From Agrostemma githago (Eukaryota > Streptophyta > Magnoliopsida > Caryophyllales > Caryophyllaceae): a stretch of DNA of 64,000 nucleotides. The translations under genes were made by a program, and so were the position numbers. A model generated the notes under the pieces. That model was not told the origin of the DNA. It searched no databases and was given only the letters and a program-made list of their open reading frames with translations. The stretch covers positions 60,577,701 to 60,641,700 of the forward strand of contig OY288247.1 in the NCBI GenBank assembly GCA_958450325.1, in the 5' to 3' direction. Of this stretch, positions 45,269 through 56,600 are shown one piece after another; position 1 is the first letter of the stretch, and each line of letters starts with the position of its first letter.

Positions 45269-48200
45269 TTTGTAGCTTGTAACCATGTACCGAGTCTAGG
45301 GTTAGTAGATTTTGAAAATATAGCTGATGATTTAATCACACCCTCGGGGAAGTCAGTTAGGTGTACAAGGGTCTTTCGAGATGTGTCTTTAATAGTTGAG
45401 GGAGTTGACCTACCAGTTAATTTAATAGAATTTCCCTTAGATGACTTCGACATTATCCTGGGAATGGATTGGTTGGGACGGTTTAGAGCCCAGATTGATT
45501 GTAATCTTAAGAAAGTGTCGTTAAGGGCTCCAAAGGGCATTAGAGTGTCTTATATGGGGTATGCTGTAAAGCCAACTGTGAAGATTATAGCAGCCATCAC
45601 CGTGAAGAGACATCTAAAGAAGGGTAACCCGTTATTCTTGTGCCATGTACGGGATACTCGGGCCGAGGAGTTGTCTTCCGATTCAATACCTGTAGTGAAC
45701 GAGTTCGTAGACGTATTTCCGGAGGAAATCCCAGGGTTACCACCAAGGCGAGAAGTTGATTTCGGTGTTGAGTTAAAGCCAGGGACGGGGCCTATCTCTA
45801 AGGCACCGTACCGTATGGGGCCTAAGGAGTTAACTGAATTGAAGAAGCAGTTGGAGGAATTGATGGATAAGGGGTATATCAGACCAAGTGTATCCCCGTG
45901 GGGTGCTCCTGTTTTGTTTGTGCAGAAGAAGGATGGGAGCATGAGGCTGTGCATCGATTACAGGGAGCTGAACAATGTCACTGTGAAGAATCGGTACCCT
46001 TTGCCTCGCATTGATGATTTATTCGATCAACTGAGTGGGGCTGGTATCTTTTCCAAGATTGATTTGAGGTCCGGTTATCACCAGTTGAGGGTCAAGAACG
46101 AAGATATTCCTAAGACCGCATTCAGAACTCGGTATGGCCACTATGAATTTGTGGTGATGCCATTTGGTCTAACAAATGCTCCTGCTGTTTTCATGGATCT
46201 GATGAACCGAGTTTTTCGACCCTACTTGGACAAGTTCGTGGTGGTGTTTATCGATGATATTCTGGTTTACTCAAGAAACCGGGAAGAGCATGCAGAGCAT
46301 CTGAGGAGCGTATTGCAACTACTCCGAGACAACCAGTTGTACGCTAAGTTATCAAAGTGTGAGTTTTGGTTGGAGAAGGTCGCATTTTTGGGACACGTGA
46401 TTTCGAAAGAGGGGGTATCTGTAGACCCAAGCAAGATCAAAGCTGTCTCAAAGTGGCAAGCGCCAAAGAATGTGGCAGAGATTCGGAGTTTCTTAGGGTT
46501 AGCCGGGTACTATCGAAGATTCGTAAAGGACTTCTCAAAGATTGCAAGACCATTGACTAACCTTATGAGGAAGGAGATTCGGTACAGGTGGGATGACAGC
46601 TGTGAGAGGGCGTTTCGAACCTTAAAGGAACGTCTGACTACAGCACCAATCCTAGCCTTACCCGAAGGGAGCGAAAATTTTGAGGTGTACACTGATGCAT
46701 CGAAAAATGGGTTGGGTTGTGTACTGATGCAGAATGGGAAAGTCATTGCGTATGCTTCACGTCAGCTGAAGACTTACGAAGAGAACTACCCAACTCATGA
46801 CCTAGAACTTGGGGCTGTGGTGTTTGCTTTGAAAATATGGAGACATTATCTGTATGGGGCAACATTCAAGGTGTTTTCAGACCATAAGAGTTTGAAGTAC
46901 ATCTACACGCAGAAAGAGTTGAATATGCGGCAGAGGCGATGGATTGAGTTAATCGGAGATTATGATATGGAGATTTTATACCACGAGGGAAAGGCAAACG
47001 TGGTGGCCAATGCTCTAAGCAGGAAATCGGTGCATTCTCTGAGTTTGGATATGTCCAGATTGAGGTTAAGGAATGAAGTGCAACAGATGAGGATTCATGT
47101 GATAAGAAAAGGGGAAGCAATGTCGGACTTGGCGATTCAACCCGAGTTGTACGCTGAAATACGAGAAGAGCAGTTTTTGGATCAGAAGTATTTAATGTGG
47201 CGAGCCCGTATCGAGAGAGGTGAACCCTCGAATCTCACCATCCACCCAGACGGGAGCTTCAGGTTCAATGACAGGTGGTGGGTACCGGAAGGAGGAGAAT
47301 TAAGGAGGAAAATCATGACCGAGGCGCATTGTAGCCCTTACTCGGTACATCCAGGTGGGGACAAGTTGTATAAGGATCTGAAGAAGACATTTTGGTGGGA
47401 GAACATGAAGAGAGAGGTGGCCGAGTTTGTGTCCAGATGCCTGACTTGTCAGAAGGTCAAAAGTGAACACAAACGACCACAGGGTAAGCTGCAACCCTTA
47501 GAGGTACCTGGGTGGAAATGGGACTCCATTTCCATGGATTTCATTGTCGGTTTGCCGAGAACCCCAAAGGGGAATAATATGATTTGGGTGATAGTAGATC
47601 GACTCACCAAATCGGCTCACTTCGTGCCAATGAAGGATACGTGGAGTAAGGCTGAGCTAGCAATGGCTTATAGGAGGCATGTTCTGAAATTACATGGAGT
47701 ACCTAAGGACATTGTGTCAGATCGTGATTCTAGGTTCATCTCGAAATTTTAGCAGGAGTTGCAGGAATCCTTGGGTACACAATTGAAGATGAGTACAACC
47801 TTTCACCCCGCGACTGACGGTCAGACAGAACGAACCATACAGACTTTGGAAAACATGTTGCGGGCCTGTGCCTTGGAATTTCGGGGTTCGTGGGAGGATC
47901 GACTTGATTTGATTGAGTTCTCTTACAACAACAGCTACCATGCTAGCATCCAGATGGCACCGTTTGAAGCATTATATGGAAGAAAGTGTAGGAGCCCGGT
48001 ATGTTGGGACGAGAAGGCCGACGCAGTTTTGCTGGGTCCCCACATGATTCAGGAGATGATCGAGCAGGTACATGTAATCCGACAGAAGATGCGAGCAGCA
48101 CAGGATCGTCAAAGGAGTTATGCTGATCTCCATCGCCGAGAGGTTGAGTTCGCTGTGGGTGATAAGGTATTACTGAAAGTGTCACCTATGAGAGGGGTTA

Positions 48201-48601
48201 TGAGGTTCGGGAAGAAGGGCAAGTTGAGTCAAAAGTTTATTGGGCCGTATGAAATTCTGGATAGGATAGGGGAGGTGGCATATCGGTTAGCACTTCCCCC
48301 AGCTCTTGATAAAGTCCATAATGTGTTTCATGTTTCCCAGTTGAGGAAATACTTGAGTGACCCGTCTCACATCATTGAACCCGAGACGATTCAGTTAGAT
48401 GATTCTCTTACTTATGAGGAGGTTCCCAAGGAAATTTTAGATCGGAAAGTTCGGAAAACCAGAGGAGGAGAAACAGCCCTTGTCAAGGTTTTGTGGTCGA
48501 ATCACAACGTCGAGGAGGCCACCTGGGAAACAGAAGCATCAATGCAGAAACGTTTTCCTCATATCTTCGATCAGGTAATTACTTCGGTTACGGGGACGTA
48601 A
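45269..48601 (+). pseudogene. pol: T pol: protease, RT, RNase H, integrase, chromodomain
   Basis: In phase with gag. Protease C-terminus (DIILGMDWLGRFRAQIDC, 45449-45500). RT with LCIDYRELNNVTVKNRYPLP, FSKIDLRSGYHQL and the catalytic FIDD at 46247-46258. RNase H with VYTDASKNGLGCVLMQ near 46686. Integrase zinc module HCSPYSVHPGG...CLTCQ (about 47329-47455), then the catalytic core with SMDFIVGLPRT and VSDRDSRF. TAG at 47750-47752 replaces the usual Trp codon after SKF. The last part (47753-48601) keeps phase, holds the third acidic residue region (TDGQTERTIQ) and ends in a chromodomain (KVRKTRGG, VKVLWSNHNVEEATWE, 48427-48576), which targets integration to chromatin marks in chromoviruses. 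Confidence 0.92.
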
Positions 48602-48781
48602 CCTTATATTTAAGGAGGGTAGGATGTAACAGCCCGACTTATACTATATACTTAAACTTTGATCGTATAGAAAATCTAGTTTTATTGCTTCATTATTAGT
48701 AGGTTAGTTCCTTGGAGTTTCGTTGACGTGTTGTGTTAGGGAGCGAACTTCGGGACGAAGTTCCTTATAAGGAGGGTAGAT
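48602..48781 (+). other. T 3' untranslated region with two polypurine/LTR-start motifs
   Basis: The functional polypurine tract (TAAGGAGGGTAGA, 48768-48780) is preceded by a perfect hairpin GAACTTCG-GGA-CGAAGTTC. A second TAAGGAGGGTAGGA at 48611-48624, directly followed by TGTAACAGCCCG, looks like another polypurine-LTR junction about 155 bp upstream. Confidence 0.7.
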
Positions 48782-50671
48782 TGTAATACCCGTGTTTTAT
48801 AGTGGGTCAAAGTGAGTCAATAATGTAGCAATAACTCGTTAACCGATTAAAAACCCGAACAATACGTAAATATTAGTTAATCGATCTCAGCATATATCGG
48901 ACCTGGGTCAAATTATATATGTGGGCTTTAAATGCCACCTACACAAAACATACCACTCACAAATTATATATGTGGGCTTTAAATCCCACGTACACCTTTA
49001 AATGCCACCAAACATCAATCATAACAACACAAAACATACCACTCACAACTTCTCACACAACTGCACACATAACCGCACACAACCGTATGTACACATCAAG
49101 AAGAAGAAGAGTAGGGCCTATACACGAAAACAAGAAGAAGATTAGGCTAGACCTCGACTATACACGCCACTCGGGTATGTTACGATGCCTTTTACGTTTT
49201 TATTGTATGGTTAATGTACATTCGTGTCGAATTATCGAAGTCGGGATCGGTATTGTCGGGTAACCGTGGTTGTGCGTCATTGTTGTTATAATATTTGATC
49301 AGATTGTCGTTGTGTCATTATGATAGCGATGTCGTACTAATTATTGTCGGGAACTGGGTCGGGCTAACGTGATAATGCTACCATCGTTATTGTCGTTGTA
49401 TTCATTGCCTCGTATTGTAGTATTGGAATTGCGGTCACGGTCGTACTGCGGTGTTGAGATGTCTAGTCGTATTGTCGGCGCCATTAATGTAGTAATGTAA
49501 ATGGAGGGAGGTATGATGGGGAGTATTGTATTTATAATATACACATAATGATAGAAAGAAGTGTATATTACTATGATATATGCGTTTTTATAATGTAGTA
49601 ATTATGCTAACAATATTTTTATATATAATAGTAATTAATATAAAGTCACGGTAATGTATAATGTAGTAATTATGCTAACAATATTTTTATATATAATAGT
49701 AATTAATATAAGGTCACGGTATGCAAGCAATAGTCAGAATAATAATAATACGTAACTATAGCATATTATGGAGTCGTGTTGTTTACGGGATAAAATAGTC
49801 ACGGTAGTGTTGTAGTCACTACTTTAATTAGCATAGTATCGAGTCGCTTTATAAATCAAATATGTTACGATCGATATTAATTTATGTATATAATATCTTA
49901 TTAGGTTCGGACTTCGTAGAAATTCCGTGGTGAATTGTACTAACGACGTGATCGTGACTTGCTGATTAGGTAAGGTTATCATTACTCAGTTTACGTTGTA
50001 TGTATGCATATTGTATAATATGTTATGGTATAATAGTGATATTGAGATTGCGGCTATGTGCCTATTGAGATTGCGGCTGTGTGCCGATTGAGAGAAGCTA
50101 GCTAGGACTAGCTAGGCCCGGTTGATCTCGGGACCTTCCCTAATGTTTCCTCCTAGGATAGCCTAGGAGGGGTGTGCACACTCGGACTGACGGGGCGTGA
50201 CTGCGGTCGCGATAGTGATGATAAGAATGATGATATTGATGATGATATTTGTGATATGGATTGTACTAATATTGTTTAATGTTATCGTAAAGTGATCTTG
50301 TGTGTGTATTTCTGGTGTCTGTGATGATCCACTTGACGGTTATGGTCATTTGGGGAGCAGGGATGTATTCAGGTGCTTGATGGAATGTACTTTTGACTCG
50401 GGATGCTAATTACGGGATGGGCAGAGTTTGAAATCAACAGAGTAGTATAGCCCCTGATCGTTCATATTTTATCTTATTTATTAGACCATCATGAATACTT
50501 TTTATTATTTGGTTTGTAGACTGAATTTCTAAAATCTATTATTAAGTTTTAACGTTTAGACACTCTATTATTGTGAGTAATGATGTCTGCTACCTCGGTT
50601 TACCGAGATGGTAACACTCGTATTTGTTTAGGATGACTTGTTAAGTCTCCTGAACAAATGAGGGTGTTACA
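48782..50671 (+). repeat. T 3' LTR
   Basis: 1,890 bp, TGTAATACCC ... GGTGTTACA, uninterrupted, so it serves as the reference for the site where U entered the other LTR. Followed by TGATG. Confidence 0.93.
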
Positions 50672-51480
50672 TGATGGGTGCACCTTTCCTATGATGTCAA
50701 TTCCCCAAGTAGAGAAGGGCCAGGGTGTTGCTATGGTATGGAGAGGATATGGTGGTAGGTGTTGGATGTTGGCGAATATTTGGTAGTTGTGGCAGTGACG
50801 GACGTGACGTTGACAGTCTGCCTCTAGGGTGATCCAGTAGTAGCCTAGTCTCATTATTTTTCGGGCTAATAGGTGTGCGCTAATGTGGGGTCCGCACTCT
50901 CTGTCATGTACTTCCTCCATGACTATCTCGGATTGGGTTTTATTTATGCACCTAAGGAGGACTCCTTGTGGGGTTCGCTTGTATAGTAGTCCTTGGTTTA
51001 GGACGTAATGGACGGCTTGTATTCTTAAGGCTCTTTTGCCTTTGGTGTTTGTGTTGGATGGGTATGATCCGTTGGCTTTAAAGTCTAGGATTGCTTTGTA
51101 CCATGGTTCTTCCGGGTATTGTCAGTTTCGAGGTTATGGATGTAGGTCGGTTGTTCGCTTCTCTCTACACAGATAGGCATAGAGAAAAGATGGTCAGGCA
51201 TGTTTATTAATGAGGCTAGCTTGGATAGGGCGTCAGCGAATTGGTTTTCTTCGCGAGGTATGTGTATGAAGTCAATTTCGGTGAACTCCCGGGATATTGT
51301 TTCTACTTCGATTTGGTACGGAGCTAGGCTTTCGCTATAAACCTTCCAGGTGCCCGTGGTTTGGTTGGCTACTAGGAATGAATCTCCGTGTACTCTAAGG
51401 TTCTTAAATCCTAGAGTTATGGCGGCTTTTATCCTATTAGGCAAGCTTCGTATTCGGTTGCGTTGTTGGTAACGGGGAAA
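50672..51480 (-). pseudogene. pol: Tat2 RNase H (partial) and integrase N-terminus
   Basis: Read on the minus strand. An RNase H tail (ITLGFKNLRVHGDS, then IPREENQFADALSKLASL) is preceded by a damaged AAEYEAC region near 51435-51480. The integrase zinc module (VHDRECGPH ... HCHNYQ) follows; its last cysteine is tyrosine here where Tat1 has CHNCQ. WPFSTWGIDIIGKVHPS then runs into the T insertion point. Together with 36058-36872 this is the only pol left in Tat2. Confidence 0.85.
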
Positions 51481-51931
51481 GTTCAGTTTGCATGATCACT
51501 TATTGGTTATAGGCATACTGCCGTTTGGGTTCGGGGGGTCAGTAGTGGGTTGAACTTAGGGTAGTTGTTCCTAGTCTCCTTTTTAGGGTGAAGTTGTAGT
51601 GGGCCGTTTGTTGTAGCCCTTGCGCTTTAGTTAATTGTTATCGATAAATGGCATAGTATCGAGTTTCAAGCGATAAAGTATGTTATTAAAAGGAATCGAG
51701 CGATTGTCGAGGCATGTTTGTAAAAGAAGAGAGTTGTTGTATTAATAAAGTAGTAAACGGGCTAGATGCCCGTGACTTTGTTTGATGGGGGAGGTGGAGA
51801 ACATGTCCCCTCTCACCTCCCTGACTTGATAGAAAAGAAAAAAAAATGTTTGTTATTATTTAAGCCTAGGCTCTATAGACGCACTAGACTTTGACCATAT
51901 TGCGACACTGTCGTGATACGTCATCCGAGCC
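51481..51931 (-). other. Deletion zone between gag and RNase H of Tat2
   Basis: About 450 bp of non-coding sequence occupy the place where protease and RT (about 2.5 kb in Tat1) should be. No PR or RT motif is present in any frame. Confidence 0.65.
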
Positions 51932-52774
51932 TCAGAGTCTGTCATAACCTTCCGAGGACGTCCCCCTCGAGGGGCGTTTAGAGGTGGCCCTCCGAGGCGG
52001 CTCATTGAGGGATATAAAGTTACTCGTGACGACCACTAACGTCAATATTTCCCTTTCGACAACTGAGAAGGTAAAGTCTGCCTTTTGCCGCTTTGCCGGG
52101 GAGAATGTTCCTGCTTCGATTAGGTTTTGGATGACGTGTTTCAATGTGAAACATGCCTCAGTGTCGTGCCCATTTCCTTGATGGAAGAGACAGTAGGCGT
52201 TAGGACTCCACGTTTTGCTTCGTTTACCAACCAGTGGGTCTGGAGTGGGACCTAGAGATTTGAGCAGCCCTTGATCTATTAAGTGTTCAAGAGTTTCAGT
52301 AAACGACGAGTTGATCTTGGTCAACTCTTTTCGGGGCATTCTTGCTTTGCTGGGCAAGGTTTTGCGGGACATCGAGGTTATTTCTCTACTGGCTTTAGAG
52401 GATCTTGCCCTTTCGGAGTACCGGGGTGATCCGTTTGGAGTGGGTTCCTGGGTATGGTAGTTGATCGAACTGGTATCAGCCCTGTTCTCCGTTCCTCCAC
52501 TTTCGAGGAAATTAAGGCGACTGTCAATGTGACGAACGAAGCAGGACAGATGATCTGTCAAGGTGCAAATATCATGAGCCACCTCGGTTAGGGTATTGAC
52601 GTTGATGCAGAGGTTTTCGATTACTCCTGGTTCTGAGGACATGTTGGGGAATGATTTCTGCAAGATGACGTCGAGGATCAGGATGGATTCGTCGGATGAC
52701 TTAGAGGTTCGAGGAACGCTCTTAATCGAGCGACACGAAAAGGAGACCCTCGATTTGCAAGTGTTTGCGGTCAT
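51932..52774 (-). pseudogene. gag: Tat2 gag, internally deleted
   Basis: A 280-codon minus-strand frame. The C-terminal part has YCLFHQGNGHDTEACFTLKH and IQNLIEAG, the same Cys/His motif and following helix as Tat1 gag, preceded by LIDQGLLKSLGPTPDP (Tat1: LSSKGLITPIGPTPDI). The N-terminal segment matches the region before the capsid domain. The capsid-like centre, about 200 residues in Tat1, is absent. The frame remained open despite the deletion, which could mean a non-autonomous lineage with a short gag or a fortunate in-frame loss. Confidence 0.75.
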
Positions 52775-53300
52775 CGGATTAGGGACTCAGGTGCTTTAGA
52801 CTCCCGGTGTATTCGGCGGAACGCCTAGTGAATCTTATGTCTCTAAAATGAGATGATTTGACGTAAATCTCAGGGTTGAGATTTAAAGAGGACTTCTCGA
52901 GATGAGACGACCTAAAATGTAAGACCTCGAGTAGAGGCGACTCTAGTAACTAACACATACAGTTAATCACACGGTTGTACGACGTAAGAAGTTGATCGCG
53001 ATCCCGGCTCATGATCAAGGAGTTTTGATGCGTTTTTTTTTTGAAAATGATCGAGCTTTTGAAAAGAAAACCTTTTCTTTCGAAAAGGGGGCGTGTGTAA
53101 AATTGGTGTGACGGTGTGACATGAAGATGTGTTGTTACGTGTGCTTCGAGAATCCGACGATAGCGAAAGTGTAGAAGATGTTTTACAAAAGAAGAATGGT
53201 TCTTAAGGGAACCGATTTTGAAAATGATAACATTGTGCTTTTATCGAGACTACTATTGATTAGTTAGCTCGACACTTGTGGTGTAGACGAATCGCCAAAC
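52775..53300 (-). other. Tat2 leader and primer-site region
   Basis: About 525 bp of non-coding leader. On the minus strand TTTGGCGATTCGTCT begins just after the LTR end (53299 downward) and corresponds to the Tat1 primer site TTTGGCGAATCCGCT, but its second half has diverged. Confidence 0.6.
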
Positions 53301-55454
53301 TGTGGACGTCTGTCTGCACCGCCCAGCGCCCCGCGCGGGACCGACCCGGTTTTTCAACGTGTGGCGGCCGCCACCCACGCGGCCCCCTCCCTATCGGAGG
53401 CCGGTCCAATCTCGCGTACGGGGCGATGTTTCGGACCTTGATTCGGATGACGATCCGGACTTGTACTAGACGGGTGCGGGCACCCGTGTTTCCGTTTGGG
53501 TCGATCGAGTCGTGGTTGTAAATGTTTAAAGGCCGATTCGTTTGGTAAGGCGACCTTTTTAGTGAACTGAATTCGTTGCCGATTTGTGGAGTCGCCACCG
53601 ATTCAATTATGGGGACTCGGAAACCGTTCAAGTCAACTTTGATCCTTAGCCGGCTCAAAGCTGAGGGGCACGGGACCTAGAGATAAAGACTTGTACCCTT
53701 AAGCATTCTGTGCCTGGAATGACTCTCATTGCCAATGATTTCGGACATCCGGAAACCGTCGATTCTGAGTAAGGGGTGAGGGTACGTATGGGGAAGCCAA
53801 CATCCGATAGATGTCAACACCCAATCCTGCCCGCACTATAGTGGCCTCTACTAATCAATCGGTGGGCTGATAACCTAGTTCTTTTGTTGTGGCGGAAGTA
53901 CTGTAACATCCGTTGTTTTCACCCTATACCTTTTGCTACGTTGGTTGTTTAAGGACAAGTATGTTTTGTCGTCAAAGTAATTGTGTTTACATTCTTTGCA
54001 TGCGATTTCACGTGACAAGCAGGCCATGAAAAGATGCACATAGGAGAGTAGAGAGTACTAGTATTATACGTATTAGCAAATCAGTTTTAACGCGATAATA
54101 CGGATATTAGTCATTCTCGTGGTATACCTTACCTGGTATTCTGCTTAAGATGCATCGGTTCGGTATTAATAGGGATGCGTCGAACCTAGTAAGGCGAGCA
54201 CCCGGACTAATACAGAACCCGGCCATCACTTGTTCAGTTTTAGTTGTTTTACGTTTTGAATTCCGTGTTAGGTGATTTAGCATGAGATTATAAGGTCATA
54301 AAAGCAATAAATCATATGAAAAACTGTAAATGCGAATGTAACTAAATCACATTGTGAGAAGTTGCACCCTTGGAGTATACACTAAATGGGACACGATGTA
54401 TAGATAGTTGAGAACGAATCTCGGAATTACTCGGGAATATTTAGTGTATTTTAGTGTTTGTGCTTGAAGTTGGAACGTTACGTGTTGTAGTAAGTGCTTG
54501 TGGACCTAGTGTCCACATCTAGTATTGTCGTAGTGCATAATAAAAGAAAGTGCAAAAATGTAAAGTTTTGTTTAGATGACAATCTAGTGACGACTCGGCT
54601 TCAAAGGCGGATCCTCCTAGCTTGCCTAGTGATTTCGGCGGAGTTCCGTTACCGTTGACCCTTCCTGCGGCTACTCCGGCAGAGCTCCGTTACTATGGGC
54701 TGATTCTGCGGCTAATCCGACAGAACTTCGTTACTAGACTTGAGCTAGTCGAACACCGGCACCTCGGTATTGAGTGGGGTGCTCGAAGGTGAGGAGTAGC
54801 GTTGATGTCGCTTTTATCGGAACTACGATCGAGTGGATCATTTGCCTCGAGTGTCGGAGTGCGAGCCCTTAGCGAGAAAGTAGAGGGGGAAGGGAATTGA
54901 GAATTGTGTGTCGAATGAATGAGGTGAGGGGGTATTTATAGGTGTTTTCGGCCCTCGTCACCCATATAGACACCTGAGTTATGGCGCACCAAGACTCAGG
55001 CGCCTGGGTTAAGGCGTGTGGAGGCTCAGGCGCGTGGGTTGAGGCGGTTGGTGTTTTGAAAATACGATTTTGATACTTTCCAAAACCAAGAGACGGGTGT
55101 ATAATACGAAACTTGGAGGTTAAGGTTCCCTCGGGTTTGACCTAGCGACGCGAGTTTAGTGGGCCTCGGGTGCGCATTCGGAGGTTCGCTCGGCGCGGTG
55201 CTGACTTTGTTCGAGTTTCGGAACCGACTCGGGGTCCCGGTGTCAGAATTGACTCTAATTAGTGTCTATGCGATCGTAACGACAAGACTTAGGCTGCCAT
55301 CATATTAGCTTAATTTTTCCGAGTAATTTATTTGATCTGTTTATAGGAAAAACTACCTAAAACATCGCGAACCTGCGTCGCGTTGCAGTCCTATCGTCAT
55401 CGGGTGTTTGTTGGGCGCTTCTGCAGCTACCAGGTCCAAAGCTGGGTGTCTACA
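53301..55454 (-). repeat. LTR shared by Tat2 (5' LTR) and Tat3 (3' LTR)
   Basis: 2,154 bp on the minus strand, starting TGTAGACACCCAGC at 55454 and ending GTCCACA at 53301. These are the same kind of ends as Tat1, although the middle differs. A TATA box CTATAAATACCCCC lies near 54932-54944 (minus). The higher-coordinate side carries a polypurine tract, so this is the 3' LTR of Tat3. The lower-coordinate side carries a primer-site region and gag, so it is also the 5' LTR of Tat2. A tandem of about 47 bp (GGCGGAGTTCCGTTAC / CGGCAGAGCTCCGTTAC) occurs at 54650-54740. Confidence 0.85.
54995..55052. repeat. 29-bp tandem pair in U3 of the shared LTR
   Basis: Two units, CTCAGGCGCCTGGGTTAAGG and CTCAGGCGCGTGGGTTGAGG starts, about 60 bp upstream of the LTR TATA box on the minus strand. 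They resemble the 29-bp pairs before gene B at 33613-33668 and 62416-62473. Confidence 0.65.
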
Positions 55455-55471
55455 GAAGCCCCCACTTTGAC
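55455..55471 (-). other. Tat3 polypurine tract
   Basis: Minus strand GTCAAAGTGGGGGCTTC directly before the LTR start, matching the layout of Tat1 (GAGTGGGGGCTC before TGTAGACA). Confidence 0.8.
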
Positions 55472-55854
55472 TGACGCTTGGACAAGGCGAAAGTCAAAGT
55501 TTAGCCACCCAGATCAATCGAGGATTATGACCTGGTGGCTTTCCGGTCAGGTCGTTTTAAGTCCATTGGACTACGTGTTGAGGCTCGCCGGCCAAGGCTT
55601 AGAAATCGTACCTGACGTCTTCGCTTGCGGTTGCTTGCTTGGGCCCGGGCTGGTGCTTGTCATCTCGTTCTTCAGTTCTTCATGCTCATGCGTTTTGGCT
55701 TTTTCGGTTTTCTTAAAAGTTTGTTCAATTTTAAATGCTTTTGTGTGTAGGTGACGCGTTAAGCGTAGACGTGAGGAATGTTCATATGTGTTGGCTTCTA
55801 TTCGGACAAATGTTTTTGGGATACTTGTGAACCCTTGATGAAATTAAACGTTCG

Positions 55855-56600
55855 AGGGCGTCAGTCTCCACTCGAGCGGTCGTCTTCGGGATGCTTGTGA
55901 CCCCATGGATGGAGTAAAGCGAAATAAAATGTTCGAGGGCGTCAGTCTCCACTCGAACATTTGTCTTTTGGGATGCCTATGACCCCTGGGATTAAATAAA
56001 ACGAGATAAACTACTCGAGGGCGTCAGTCTCCACTCGAATAGCTGTCTTTCGTGATGCTTATGACCCCTAGGACAAAACAAAGCAATATGAAATGCTCGA
56101 GGGCGTTAGTCTCCACTCGAACACTTGTCTTTGGGATGCCTCTGACTCCTAGGACAAAATAAACCAAGATAAACTATTTGAGGGTGTCAATCTCCACTCG
56201 AATAGCTGTCTTTCGGGATGCCTATCACCCCTAGGACAAAGTAAAACGAGATAAACAATTTGAGGGCGTCAGTCTCCACTCGAGTAGCTGTCTTTCGGGA
56301 TGGCTATGACCCCTAGGACAAAGTAAAACAAGATAAACTATTCGAGGGCGTCAGTCTCCACTCGAATAGCTGTCTTTCGGGATGCCTATGACCCCTAGGA
56401 CAAAGCAAAACAAGATAAACTATTCGAGGGCGTCAGTTTCCACTCAAATAGCTGTCTTTCGGGATGCCCATGACCCCTAGGACAAAGCAATATTAAATGC
56501 TCGAGGGCGTCAGTCTCCACTCGAGCACTTGTCTTTGGGATGCCTCTGACCCCTAGGACAAAATAAACCATTTGAGGGCGTCAGTCTCCACTCGAATGAA
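55855..56600. repeat. 82-bp tandem array (GAGGGCGTCAGTCTCCACTC)
   Basis: Ten units start GAGGGCGTCAGTCTCC near 55855, 55935, 56017, 56099, 56180, 56262, 56344, 56426, 56503 and 56574, with spacing mostly 80-82 bp. Each also has GGGATGCCTATGACCCCTAGG. Array in the 3' untranslated part of Tat3. Confidence 0.9.

Larger units (their letters stand above)
36878..50671 (+). mobile_element. Element T: chromovirus (Tekay-like) retrotransposon
   Basis: LTRs at 36878-43562 (1.9 kb plus nested element U) and 48782-50671 (1,890 bp). The primer site TGGTATCAGAGC (initiator tRNA-Met) is at 43566-43577, a gag-pol frame ends in a chromodomain at 43920-48601, and the polypurine tract is 48768-48780. About 18 differences between the LTRs (near 1%) by eye indicate a recent insertion. 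It inserted into the integrase of Tat2. It is inactive through one frameshift and two nonsense codons. Confidence 0.92.
28235..53301 (-). mobile_element. Tat2: degenerate minus-strand Tat-type element
   Basis: Read on the minus strand from its 5' LTR (53301-55454): primer-site region, shortened gag (52774-51932), RNase H and integrase (about 51480-50672 and 36872-36058), then two antisense genes (B at 33804-35247, A at 28538-32827). The 3' LTR is missing: homology to Tat3 stops at 28235. Protease, RT and part of gag are deleted. It is interrupted by chromovirus T at 36878-50671 and by a solo LTR at 28782-30409. Stops and frameshifts in every frame show it is dead. Confidence 0.8.

Noticed and set aside
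55855..56600. CRISPR-like array (regular repeats)
   Set aside because: The whole 82-bp unit is conserved, without unique spacers, and the context is a plant retrotransposon.
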